A stretch of 64,000 bases of DNA from Paenibacillus helianthi (GTDB lineage Bacteria; Bacillota; Bacilli; Paenibacillales; Paenibacillaceae), in contig NZ_LVWI01000001.1 in NCBI RefSeq assembly GCF_001909055.1, positions 248,001-312,000 of the forward strand. The letters run 5' to 3'. How positions within the stretch are numbered: position 1 is the first letter of the stretch; every line of letters starts with the position of its first letter. Position numbers and translations under genes: made by a program. Of the stretch, positions 53,378 to 61,393 are shown in pieces. The notes under the pieces are model-generated. The model was given only the letters and a program-made list of their open reading frames with translations. It did not search any database and had not been told where the DNA came from.

Positions 53378-54177
53378 CAACCCTCCTTCTTCGCTGTGAG
53401 GAGGCCTGCCCGGTATAATACGGTGAGCGTTCTATAGAAGTCATAACTGCCTTGGGAAGGTGTATCCAATAGTCCCGCAGCCGCTGCGGCGCTGACGGCC
53501 AATTGTGCCCATTCCGGAACATTCATGGTTGAACGTCCTTCTATGGCTGCAAGCCGTTCAATCACATCTTTAAGGGTCTGCCCCTGCTCCTGTACTCCTG
53601 TCTGTAGCATATCCCTGCTTGTTCCCAGTCCATTGACAAGCTGTTGAAGCTCCTGTAGCTGCACTTCCAGAGTGGCCAGCTTCTGTCTATCCTCTGCCGA
53701 CATCTCATCATCCTCCATCTCATCATATTGAAACAGATTATTGGCATTCATAATTTGAATAAGCTTCGAAGCATAACCGGGATCCGTGGCATAACCTGCC
53801 GCAGCGATCTCTTTTGCAGCGTCGGCTCCCCCTACACCAATCACCTTGCTGTACAGATTTCGGTTCCACGAAACCCCATCCCGGATCAGAGCAGAATGAT
53901 CCGCAACCGATTCTCCCCAGTTATTATAAGCACGAAAAGCCGCAGATACCTGCACAGCTTTCCCGTTCTGATATTCTGTTGTCTGTATCGTGATGCTGCC
54001 GGCTGGACCCCTGCCTTTGATCCCGAACAGATTGTTGGCCCTGACCGTCAACCCACTACTTCCCCAGCCGGATTCGAGCGCTGCCTGTGCGATCGTCAAG
54101 GAGGCTGCAATATGGCTTCGGCGCATATCAGCTATAGCAAAGGGGGCAATGGCAGCAATAAATTCCTTCTCGGTCAT
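53377..54177 (-). CDS. Glucosaminidase-type endolysin
   Basis: 266 residues. A mannosyl-glycoprotein endo-N-acetylglucosaminidase (FlgJ-like) domain fills residues 1-150 (SLTIAQAALESGWGSSGLTV, NNLFGIKG, AAAGYATDPGYASKL). A coiled coil follows (about 170-215) and a C-terminal helical cap (VPEWAQLAVSAAAAAGLL). No signal peptide, so it needs the holin. Paired with the holin and with no other phage genes close by. Confidence 0.85.
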   Translation of the reverse strand: MTEKEFIAAIAPFAIADMRRSHIAASLTIAQAALESGWGSSGLTVRANNLFGIKGRGPAGSITIQTTEYQNGKAVQVSAAFRAYNNWGESVADHSALIRDGVSWNRNLYSKVIGVGGADAAKEIAAAGYATDPGYASKLIQIMNANNLFQYDEMEDDEMSAEDRQKLATLEVQLQELQQLVNGLGTSRDMLQTGVQEQGQTLKDVIERLAAIEGRSTMNVPEWAQLAVSAAAAAGLLDTPSQGSYDFYRTLTVLYRAGLLTAKKEG

Positions 54178-54267
54178 CTCATCACATCCTTTCTCTATAT
54201 AAAATGCGCTTTAAGATAATCTGCTTGTGCTGCTCCCTATGGATGTTTTGTTTTTAATAGATTTGAA

Positions 54268-54309
54268 TGCAAAAAAACGCCAGAGCATCAGCTCCCGCGT
54301 TTTTTTGCA
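54268..54309. terminator. Bidirectional terminator between lysis pair and the Trp-rich ORF
   Basis: A perfect 13-base arm TGCAAAAAAACGC with its complement (54297-54309), loop of 16 bases. Confidence 0.7.
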
Positions 54310-54428
54310 GCACCCTGTAATATAGAGGTAAGAATAGGACTGGTAATATTAAACATATAATTCTTGTGAATTTCATATATTTACAGTAGTATAGTAATAA
54401 TTAACTACTAAGGAGGGTCTATTATCCT

Positions 54429-54554
54429 ATGCCTTCATATTATTTCAAAGAATTTTGGACACCTCTAAGCTGGGTTGGGGTTAAATTTTTTCGAGACGAC
54501 GAAGGATTTCTATGGATTAAGTGGTGGTCCAAACCGCGTAAAAGATTACGCTGA
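54429..54554 (+). CDS. Small Trp-rich basic peptide
   Basis: 41 residues, MPSYYFKEFWTPLSWVGVKF... ending KWWSKPRKRLR. Five tryptophans, and a strongly cationic C-terminus. AAGGAGGG lies 13 bases before the ATG, a rather long spacing. No family recognised. An antimicrobial-like or membrane-active role is only a guess from composition. It stands alone on the plus strand. Confidence 0.45.
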   Translation: MPSYYFKEFWTPLSWVGVKFFRDDEGFLWIKWWSKPRKRLR

Positions 54555-54677
54555 ACTTAACTTATCCTCCAGTTCCAGCTTAAGCATATGACTTTGAAGA
54601 ATTAACCCTTCCTTCACACCCGATCCGATAGTTCTTTTGACCTATGAATAGAGGATCTATTGTTGCTTGGGTCATCA

Positions 54678-56312
54678 TCAGCAGGCTGCCTCAAAAGTAA
54701 TCCGGTTCTTTCCGCTGCGTTTGGAGATATATAAGGCCTCATCGGCCAGACGCAGCGTTTCTACGGTGTCCGCACCATCCGGGGACCATACTGCAGCTCC
54801 CACGCTACACCCTACATGGATATTTTCCCCTTGAATGATGATCGGCAGGTTTATCTTGCTGATAATCCGTGAAGCCACAATCTCAGCCTCTTGCATGGGT
54901 TTTGTTGCAGAAGTATGAAGGATCACTACAAATTCATCACCGCCCAACCGGGCTACAATTTCATTATCCCTCGTACAATCGAGCAGCCGGAATGCCACCT
55001 CCTGCAGCAACGCATCACCTGTAGCATGTCCCAAGGTATCATTCACTTTTTTAAAGCCATCCAGATCCAGATATAAAAAGCTTAGTGTACTCCGGTTTTG
55101 TTTGGCCTTACTGACGGCATGGGCCAGAAACTCATCCAGCGCGGTACGATTCGGCAGACCAGTAAGATTGTCATGAAGCGCCATATCTGACATATAGCTC
55201 AGCTTGTTCTCCGTCTTGGTCAAATGGTTCACTAAATTTCGCAACGATTCCGACAGGACAGCCACATCTTTGAACCGGGTTGAGGCAGGGATCTCCACCT
55301 TGGCTCCAGTGCTGAGCAAATCAGCTGTCTTTGTGATATTATTCAGCGGCCGTACGATCCACCCTGCCACGAACCAGCCCATAACAGCAAATAGAACTGC
55401 CGCAACCAATCCACTGTACGCGATATTGCGTTTTAGTTGATGTACTGAGGCGAACGCCACATCTGCAGGCTGCCGGATAATTACAGACCAGCCCAAACCG
55501 GGGTAGTTCTGATACCCGTCACCATAAGCATAACCGGTTAAATACGATTCATTATCCCTGCCGTAAGATTCTACAGTCCAGGAGTTTGCCCCAGTTCGTG
55601 CTTTTTGCAGTGTTTCATCCGTCATTTTCTTACCAACCAGCTCCTTGGGCCCCAGAAGGATGGTGTCATTTTTTTGACTAACTACAAAAACCTCTACATC
55701 CTTTAAACGCTCCTTGAGGGGAGTGACTATGGATTTCTCTACTTCTCTGGACCATTCCCAGCTTAAATGTGCTGCCAGCACACCTGTCACGAGTCCTTCC
55801 CCGGTATGAACAGGCACACTTATGTCTACAAACTGCAAGGCTTCACCACTTGGGTTCGGCAATAGCTTCGACAATAAAACGGCATCGTGCACATCCCCGA
55901 TGTATGTTCCCTTTGAACCCTCCTGAAACACGGGACGCTGGCTTATATTCTGACTGAGCAGGATATTGTCCGTAGATGAGAGCACATTCCCTTTCGAATC
56001 CAGGAATCCAACCCAGGTGAACACGGGCAGACTACTTTTTAATTGGTTCAATAAGCCGTCAGCTTCCTTTTTGTCCACGGGCACCTGAAAAGCATTAAGC
56101 TTGCTGAGCACCTCTACCTCTCCAGTCCGCGACCACATGAAATGATCCAGTTTCTCGGACATCTGATAGGCCTCCGCAGCGAGGGAGCTTCCGATACTAA
56201 GCTCGACAGACCGGGTAGACTGATTCCCTATGACGTAGCTTAACAACATGGTTAATAGAATAATCATTACGGCAAAAGCGCTGGAAAGTAGTGTACGCAG
56301 GTTTAAAAACAT
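54678..56312 (-). CDS. Diguanylate cyclase (dCache-HAMP-GGDEF)
   Basis: 544 residues. Membrane helix 1 near 8-28, an external dCache-like sensor to about 290, helix 2, HAMP, then the GGDEF domain with DNLTGLPNRTALDEF and the catalytic LGGDEF. It makes cyclic di-GMP. The position of the inhibitory RxxD site reads RDNE, so product inhibition may be altered. ATG at 56312 is seven bases after AAGGAGAG. Confidence 0.92.
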   Translation of the reverse strand: MFLNLRTLLSSAFAVMIILLTMLLSYVIGNQSTRSVELSIGSSLAAEAYQMSEKLDHFMWSRTGEVEVLSKLNAFQVPVDKKEADGLLNQLKSSLPVFTWVGFLDSKGNVLSSTDNILLSQNISQRPVFQEGSKGTYIGDVHDAVLLSKLLPNPSGEALQFVDISVPVHTGEGLVTGVLAAHLSWEWSREVEKSIVTPLKERLKDVEVFVVSQKNDTILLGPKELVGKKMTDETLQKARTGANSWTVESYGRDNESYLTGYAYGDGYQNYPGLGWSVIIRQPADVAFASVHQLKRNIAYSGLVAAVLFAVMGWFVAGWIVRPLNNITKTADLLSTGAKVEIPASTRFKDVAVLSESLRNLVNHLTKTENKLSYMSDMALHDNLTGLPNRTALDEFLAHAVSKAKQNRSTLSFLYLDLDGFKKVNDTLGHATGDALLQEVAFRLLDCTRDNEIVARLGGDEFVVILHTSATKPMQEAEIVASRIISKINLPIIIQGENIHVGCSVGAAVWSPDGADTVETLRLADEALYISKRSGKNRITFEAAC

Positions 56313-56581
56313 TTTCATTCTCTCCTTGAGGTGCCTGGATTGCAGCTACAGTAAAAAAAGGCAACAATTCATTTTGTCGAAAACAGTCGATAATTATGTA
56401 TCGGTCAAATTCATTCTGAAAATGATACAAGATTATTAAATACATATTTTGTATATGACTCTCATTCTTCATTTATCTGATTGCTTATAGCAAAATAATA
56501 CTATGTTACCTGAACGGTAATGCTTACACGACGCGGCTGTAGTATAATCTGCTCATCAACCATCCCAAGGAGTGAACACTG

Positions 56582-56866
56582 ATGTCAGAACAATTTGAAA
56601 TGTATGATGATCCGTTCAAGATGCTTATCCTTCTGGCTACTTTAATTTCCGAGAAGTTGGGTACCGAGCTCAAGTATGAGCATGTCCCTTCATATGACAA
56701 TGCTGTTTTTTCTATGGAGCATGAAAGATTCTTCTATAAAAAGGATAGCACTGAAATTACCTGGTTTGAATTCCTGGGCAGAGACATCGCTTCATCACGG
56801 GACCTGTCACGGTCTGAATACAACAAGATGTTCGTTGACTGCATGTCTTCCCTCTACAATCTGTAA
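56582..56866 (+). CDS. Hypothetical protein
   Basis: 94 residues with no recognised domain; mixed helices and strands (MYDDPFKMLILLATLISEKL, ITWFEFLG). A good ribosome site (AAGGAGTG) precedes the ATG, and a TATAAT is found 40 bases upstream, so it is probably a true gene. Located between the cyclase and the PilZ gene. Confidence 0.6.
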   Translation: MSEQFEMYDDPFKMLILLATLISEKLGTELKYEHVPSYDNAVFSMEHERFFYKKDSTEITWFEFLGRDIASSRDLSRSEYNKMFVDCMSSLYNL

Positions 56867-56905
56867 TCGACTAAACAGCCCTAACATAGCACCCCTTTTA
56901 TTTCC

Positions 56906-56943
56906 AAATACCCTCCCTCTTTTAACTGAGGCTGAGGGTATTT
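56906..56943 (+). terminator. Terminator after the hypothetical gene
   Basis: AAATACCCTC and GAGGGTATTT stem, 40 bases beyond the stop at 56866. The run after it is TCTG. Confidence 0.65.
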
Positions 56944-57052
56944 CTGTTGGTATTCAGAAAATTTAAATCTTTTCTTTTAAAAATAGCACTTTAGTAGATT
57001 GCCCTGATCATTGCAGTTCGATATAATAGCAAAAAAAACAGCGGAGGTAGAA

Positions 57053-57433
57053 ATGGACGACTCCAGCAGAAAAGAACCGTTCCGATACGTGATGAACCAG
57101 CCCATAGAATGCTGGCTGGAACTTCCCGCGAGCAATTCAGGTCCAGGTGCCGGAAAATTAACAGAAGGAGTGCTGCTTGACCTTAGCCGTTCAGGCTGCA
57201 AGGTGCGCACCCCGCTAAATCTCCGCTTTACTTCTGGTGATACCAAGCTGATCATTCACTTTCAGCTCGCGGAAGACAAGCTGCAATTCGAAGGAAGCGT
57301 GCGTTGGGGATGGATGTTTGGACTGGGCCAGTTCCAGTACGGAATCCGTCTCGATTTACAGGAAGACGAAGAAGAGCAGTTGCTGCGTGAATTGGAGATC
57401 TGGACCAATACCCGCAGAGCACAAGGATTATAG
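57053..57433 (+). CDS. PilZ-domain cyclic-di-GMP-binding protein
   Basis: 126 residues. The PilZ motif DLSRSGC (D/NxSxxG) near 45 is clear. The first motif reads SRKEPFRY, with Lys where the canonical first Arg of RxxxR is expected, so affinity may differ. ATG at 57053 is five bases after GGAGG. It lies near a diguanylate cyclase on the other strand and could be a receptor for its product; that link is inference. Confidence 0.82.
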   Translation: MDDSSRKEPFRYVMNQPIECWLELPASNSGPGAGKLTEGVLLDLSRSGCKVRTPLNLRFTSGDTKLIIHFQLAEDKLQFEGSVRWGWMFGLGQFQYGIRLDLQEDEEEQLLRELEIWTNTRRAQGL

Positions 57434-57448
57434 CAGGCTCATCATCTT

Positions 57449-57478
57449 AGATGCCCTCCTTAAGGAGGACGTCTTTTT
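57449..57478 (+). terminator. Terminator of the PilZ gene
   Basis: CCTCCTTAAGGAGG core with outer AGATGC/ACGTCT pairing, followed by five T. Confidence 0.75.
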
Positions 57479-57529
57479 AAGAAATGCGCGGTGTCGGTTC
57501 TCTGGAACTGAGGTAGCTGAAGTATACAT

Positions 57530-57575
57530 ACGCAAAAGCGAAAGCACAGCCCATGGCCATACTTTCGCTCCTTTG
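57530..57575 (-). terminator. Terminator of the ABC transporter operon
   Basis: Minus strand AGCGAAAG, loop of 17, CTTTCGCT then TTTGC. It lies about 35 bases beyond the last gene of the operon. Confidence 0.65.
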
Positions 57576-57608
57576 CATTCCATTTGAACATTCCCGGAAC
57601 TATGAAAT

Positions 57609-58340
57609 TTAATCTTCAATCCTTTTCTGGATCAATAGCTTCATTACATAAATAAGTATGGCTCCAACAGCAGCCTCAAAGATCAGAGCCCAGAAGTTAG
57701 TTCCGATATCGGATAGTTTCAGTCCGGTACGTATTGCAGAGGCCTCATAAACCTTAAACTGGAATGCGTTATTCAGTGCACTAATGTAGCTTCCCCAAAA
57801 CTGATTCTCAATAAAGCTTATTCCGTTCTCGATCACTGCAAAAACAGCGATAGCAATCCAGATGGTCCCCTTTACCCGAAGGCTTTTAGCTATGGTGACG
57901 GCAAACATTAAGAGGATCAGTTCAAATCCGGCGGTCCATAGGAGATTGAATATGCACCATGATGCCACCCGCCAGAAATTCACCGGTAGAAAATCAGAGG
58001 AGTAAACCAGAATATATAGACCTAGATGGATCGCGGCAAGACCCGTCACCAGCAGCAGAAGAATCCAATTGAGCAAAAGCGGTGAGAGAACATTCTGTAA
58101 AGTACCTACCGGCACAAGCCTTCTGGCATATGACTTTAAGTAACGGATATAGTTGAAAAAGGCAAAGAGCAGCAGGGTACAACCAAAAACGCCATATGCC
58201 ATCATATTATAGGAGAGCAGATCAACCCCCATAGAGCTGTTCGAAATCCATATTCCAGCCTGGACAAGCAGCATAATGACGAAGTAAGCGAGGATCCGTT
58301 CCTGTCTGCGTTTCAAGTCATATTTCATCAGCTTCAACAT
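57609..58340 (-). CDS. ABC transporter membrane protein (ABC-2 type)
   Basis: 243 residues, six hydrophobic helices (for example ILAYFVIMLLVQAGIWI and WILLLLVTGLAAIHLGLYIL). No motif for substrate. It follows the second ATPase with overlapping ends (58334-58340), making an ATPase-permease pair. A drug or lipid exporter role would fit the YtrA-regulated group. Confidence 0.75.
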   Translation of the reverse strand: MLKLMKYDLKRRQERILAYFVIMLLVQAGIWISNSSMGVDLLSYNMMAYGVFGCTLLLFAFFNYIRYLKSYARRLVPVGTLQNVLSPLLLNWILLLLVTGLAAIHLGLYILVYSSDFLPVNFWRVASWCIFNLLWTAGFELILLMFAVTIAKSLRVKGTIWIAIAVFAVIENGISFIENQFWGSYISALNNAFQFKVYEASAIRTGLKLSDIGTNFWALIFEAAVGAILIYVMKLLIQKRIED

Positions 58341-59035
58341 TCTGCATACACCTCTCTGAACAGCTCATCGATACTTTTCCCCCGCTGGAGCCTGAGATCC
58401 TCTACTTCGCTATGCAGGACAAGCTCACCCTCTTTGATAAAAATCACTTCATCAAATATTCGCTCAATGTCGGTCACAAGATGCGTGGATAGCAGGATCG
58501 TACTGTCTTCCTCGTAGAACTCCATTAGCGCATTAAGTATTTTTGTCCGCGCCACAGGGTCAACTCCGCCGATAGGCTCATCCAGAATATATAAGCTGGC
58601 TCTGCGCGAGAGCACCATGGTCAGCTGCAGGCGTTCACTCATTCCCTTGGACAAGGTACTGACCTTGTCACTTTCCCTTAATTTCATGAATTCCAGCATG
58701 TTCTTTGCTTTGCCTAGATCAAAGTCTGGATAGAAGTCCTGCTGAAACTTAAGTGCATCTCCCACCTTCATCCATGATTCTGTTAAGGGACAGTCTGGCA
58801 TGAAAGACACCAGCGATTTACTCGCTTCCCCCACCGGAACACCCAACACAGAAATCTTCCCCGAAGTCGGCTGGGCAAGCCCGGCAATCAGCTTCATCAG
58901 TGTAGTTTTTCCACTACCATTGCTGCCGAGCAGGCCGACGATTTTACCGGCGCCGAGTTCCAAGGAAACTCCGTTCAGGGCATGCTTGGAACCGTATTTT
59001 TTGGTCACATTTTCAACTTGAAGTATCCTGTCCAC
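58334..59035 (-). CDS. ABC transporter ATP-binding protein (second pair)
   Basis: 233 residues. Walker A GLLGSNGSGKTTLMKL, signature LSKGMSERLQLTM and Walker B LYILDEPIGGVDP. GTG at 59035 is eight bases after AGGGGGA. It directly follows the GntR regulator gene, as in YtrA-type operons. Confidence 0.88.
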   Translation of the reverse strand: MDRILQVENVTKKYGSKHALNGVSLELGAGKIVGLLGSNGSGKTTLMKLIAGLAQPTSGKISVLGVPVGEASKSLVSFMPDCPLTESWMKVGDALKFQQDFYPDFDLGKAKNMLEFMKLRESDKVSTLSKGMSERLQLTMVLSRRASLYILDEPIGGVDPVARTKILNALMEFYEEDSTILLSTHLVTDIERIFDEVIFIKEGELVLHSEVEDLRLQRGKSIDELFREVYAEC

Positions 59036-59048
59036 TGAAACAATCCCC

Positions 59049-59423
59049 CTATGATTTAGTCCTAGAAGCAATATTTTCTGCTACAGCCGTCAGGATCTCC
59101 TCACTCTGAAAACCCAGCTCCTGCATGCCGCGGAAAAATCGTTCCAGCACATCCTGTGCCATCTCTTTTTTAATAGTAAGAATAGTCTGTTCATTACCGG
59201 TCACATATCTGCCCATCCCACGCCGGGTTTCCACGATTTCTTCACGCTCCAGTTCCTGAAAGGTTCTTTGCACCGTATTCGGATTAATCTGTAATTCAGC
59301 GGCCAATTCACGTACGGAGGGGATTTTGTCGCCCGGTTTCAGCTTTCCAGTAACGATCTCCCCTTTCATATAATTCATGATCTGGAGATAAATCGGCTGA
59401 TTGTTGTCAAATTCTATGGTCAT
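59049..59423 (-). CDS. YtrA-family GntR transcriptional regulator
   Basis: 124 residues. The winged helix is clear (YLQIMNYMKGEIVTGKLKPG, SVRELAAELQINPNTVQRTF, RRGMGRYV), with a short dimerisation helix as in YtrA. YtrA proteins repress ABC exporter operons and respond to wall-active compounds. The ATG overlaps the stop of the upstream permease by one base pattern (ATGA). A GGTGT/ACACC operator is upstream of the operon. Confidence 0.88.
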   Translation of the reverse strand: MTIEFDNNQPIYLQIMNYMKGEIVTGKLKPGDKIPSVRELAAELQINPNTVQRTFQELEREEIVETRRGMGRYVTGNEQTILTIKKEMAQDVLERFFRGMQELGFQSEEILTAVAENIASRTKS

Positions 59424-60169
59424 CAAGCAACGTCCCTTCGTCTGAACACCATAAATCCCGCCAGAAGAAACAGCACGAAGTATACGGACAGCACCAGAAT
59501 GGAGAAATGCAGCGTCATTCCTGGAATCGGTGCTCCTCCTCCTTCATAAGCAGCCAGATTCATGTTGGGAAATAATACGTATTTGTAGAAATCGCGGAAA
59601 ATGACCATATTACTAATTGTAATAGCAAACATCGTGCTTCCTATGGTTACGCCAGTAGAGGTAGTCAATATTCCAATCATAAAAGCCAGCGCAGTGTACA
59701 TCACAAGATACACGCTGTTGTAGAGCACGGAAGTGAGAACGTCACCAATGCCCAGGCGATCTCCATCCATTCCAAACCACACACTGCCAGAAGCATACAC
59801 TGCTATAGTAGTTACTACAGTCAGGCTGAGTGCGTACAGCAGGACGGTCATATATTTGGAGGCCAGGATGGCGGTACGGCTACGCGCACGGATCAGCAGG
59901 AATTTGATCGTTCCCTGGCTGTATTCCTTGGTGACAATACCCGCTGTCCCGATAATGACCAGAATACTCACCACTTGGCCAATAGCCGTCGGCATCATCA
60001 TTTCCGCCGCAAACGCAGGCCCGGAAGCAAAAAGCTCTGCCGCAACGGAATGCACAATGTACCCTACCAAAAACGGCAATACGATTAAAAGAGCATAGGC
60101 TACAAAGAAAGTCCGTTTCTTCGATAATTTAAGCCATTCGTTCAGCACCAGATTGTTAAATTTACGCAA
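59423..60169 (-). CDS. ABC transporter permease (first pair)
   Basis: 248 residues with six helices (FVAYALLIVLPFLVGYIVHS, TAIGQVVSILVIIGTAGIV) and the EYSQGTIKFLLIRARSR loop common to BcrB/ABC-2 permeases. TTG at 60169 is seven bases after GGAGGG and overlaps the ATPase stop. Confidence 0.82.
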   Translation of the reverse strand: MRKFNNLVLNEWLKLSKKRTFFVAYALLIVLPFLVGYIVHSVAAELFASGPAFAAEMMMPTAIGQVVSILVIIGTAGIVTKEYSQGTIKFLLIRARSRTAILASKYMTVLLYALSLTVVTTIAVYASGSVWFGMDGDRLGIGDVLTSVLYNSVYLVMYTALAFMIGILTTSTGVTIGSTMFAITISNMVIFRDFYKYVLFPNMNLAAYEGGGAPIPGMTLHFSILVLSVYFVLFLLAGFMVFRRRDVA

Positions 60170-61133
60170 TGCGGTTCCCTCCTGTCCATTTGAGGAATTC
60201 TTCTTCAAGACTCTGTTTGTTATCTGTAATACGGTAGACCCCTACTCTCGCCTCACTGAAAGCTGCTACTAGCCCCGGTACTTCATTGTCCTTCATACTG
60301 ACCAGGACTTCAGAATTCGCCTCATCCGTCCGAATGAACTGAACTCCTGACTGTGCTCTGATAACCGTAAGCGCAGCTTCCAGTTTATCTACCCGGATGG
60401 CAAGGGGAATTTCGCCCCCAGCCTTCACTTCTTCTCCTAGCGGAGTTACTGCGATCAGTTGGCCATTCTGTATTACAACCGCACGGTGGCAGATTTGTTC
60501 GATCTCCGCAAGCATATGACTCGAAATCAGTATCGATATACCTTCCACCTCAGCGATGGTGCGCATATATTCTCGCATTTCACGAATTCCCGCAGGGTCC
60601 AGCCCGTTTGTAGGCTCATCAAGGATGAGCAGCTTTGGTGCTTGCAGCAGCGCTTGGGCGATCCCCAGCCGTTGGCGCATCCCCAGGGAATAGGCTTTTA
60701 CCTTCTTGCCCATAGCTTCCTGCAGGCCGACCAGCTCTACCACTTCATCAATCCGTGCATCCGTGATGCCGTCACTCATCCGCTGATATTGCTTCAGGTT
60801 GTCATAACCCGTCAGATGGGGATAGAACTCAGGGTTTTCGATGATCGCGCCAATGTGGGCGATGGCCTTGTTGAAGTCATTGCGGATACTGTGTCCGTCA
60901 ACCAGCACATCTCCTTCCGACATACGGATTAGACCCGTCATCATACGGATGGTGGTTGTTTTCCCGGCTCCGTTAGGTCCTAGCAGCCCGACAATTTCTC
61001 CCTTACGGATATCAAAGGACAGCTTATTCACTATGGCTTGCCCTTTGATAATCTTACTAACCTCATTCATCTGCAATACGATCGGCGCGTTCGCAAAACC
61101 TGATGATTCAACATGATAAGCAATCTGACTCAT
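60162..61133 (-). CDS. ABC transporter ATP-binding protein (BcrA-like, first pair)
   Basis: 323 residues. Walker A GLLGPNGAGKTTTIRMM, signature YSLGMRQRLGIAQAL, Walker B LLILDEPTNGLDPAG and a C-terminal extension as in bacitracin/lantibiotic-type exporters. First gene of the five-gene operon; GGAGGG precedes the ATG. Confidence 0.9.
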   Translation of the reverse strand: MSQIAYHVESSGFANAPIVLQMNEVSKIIKGQAIVNKLSFDIRKGEIVGLLGPNGAGKTTTIRMMTGLIRMSEGDVLVDGHSIRNDFNKAIAHIGAIIENPEFYPHLTGYDNLKQYQRMSDGITDARIDEVVELVGLQEAMGKKVKAYSLGMRQRLGIAQALLQAPKLLILDEPTNGLDPAGIREMREYMRTIAEVEGISILISSHMLAEIEQICHRAVVIQNGQLIAVTPLGEEVKAGGEIPLAIRVDKLEAALTVIRAQSGVQFIRTDEANSEVLVSMKDNEVPGLVAAFSEARVGVYRITDNKQSLEEEFLKWTGGNRIA

Positions 61134-61186
61134 GGCACCCTCCTGGATTTGAAATCAAATGTTTCCGGTTGAACACTCTATTGTAC

Positions 61187-61212
61187 CGGTGTGTTAGTTA
61201 AATAGTACACCG
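61187..61212. promoter_or_regulatory. Candidate YtrA-type operator
   Basis: CGGTGT-N14-ACACCG inverted repeat. It overlaps the minus-strand promoter region with a TACAAT -10 candidate close to it. The shape resembles the GTGTA-N-TACAC sites of YtrA-family regulators. Confidence 0.6.
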
Positions 61213-61393
61213 ATTCTCTGGTTTTGTAAAGCCTAATTATTCCAGTCTTAATATCCGGAGTCTGGCTGTACTTCTGATGGAGGAAATTGATATCTTTCAG
61301 TAGGTTGCGTGTAATAACGTATTTGGCTTGCAGAAGCTGTACAGCCCCGCTATGATCAAAAGATCAGTCAAGTTCAGAAAGGAACCCGTTCTT

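Noticed and set aside
53093-54177. Lysis pair considered as evidence of a full prophage
   Set aside because: No integrase, capsid, tail or attachment sites are seen near it, so only an orphan module is claimed.
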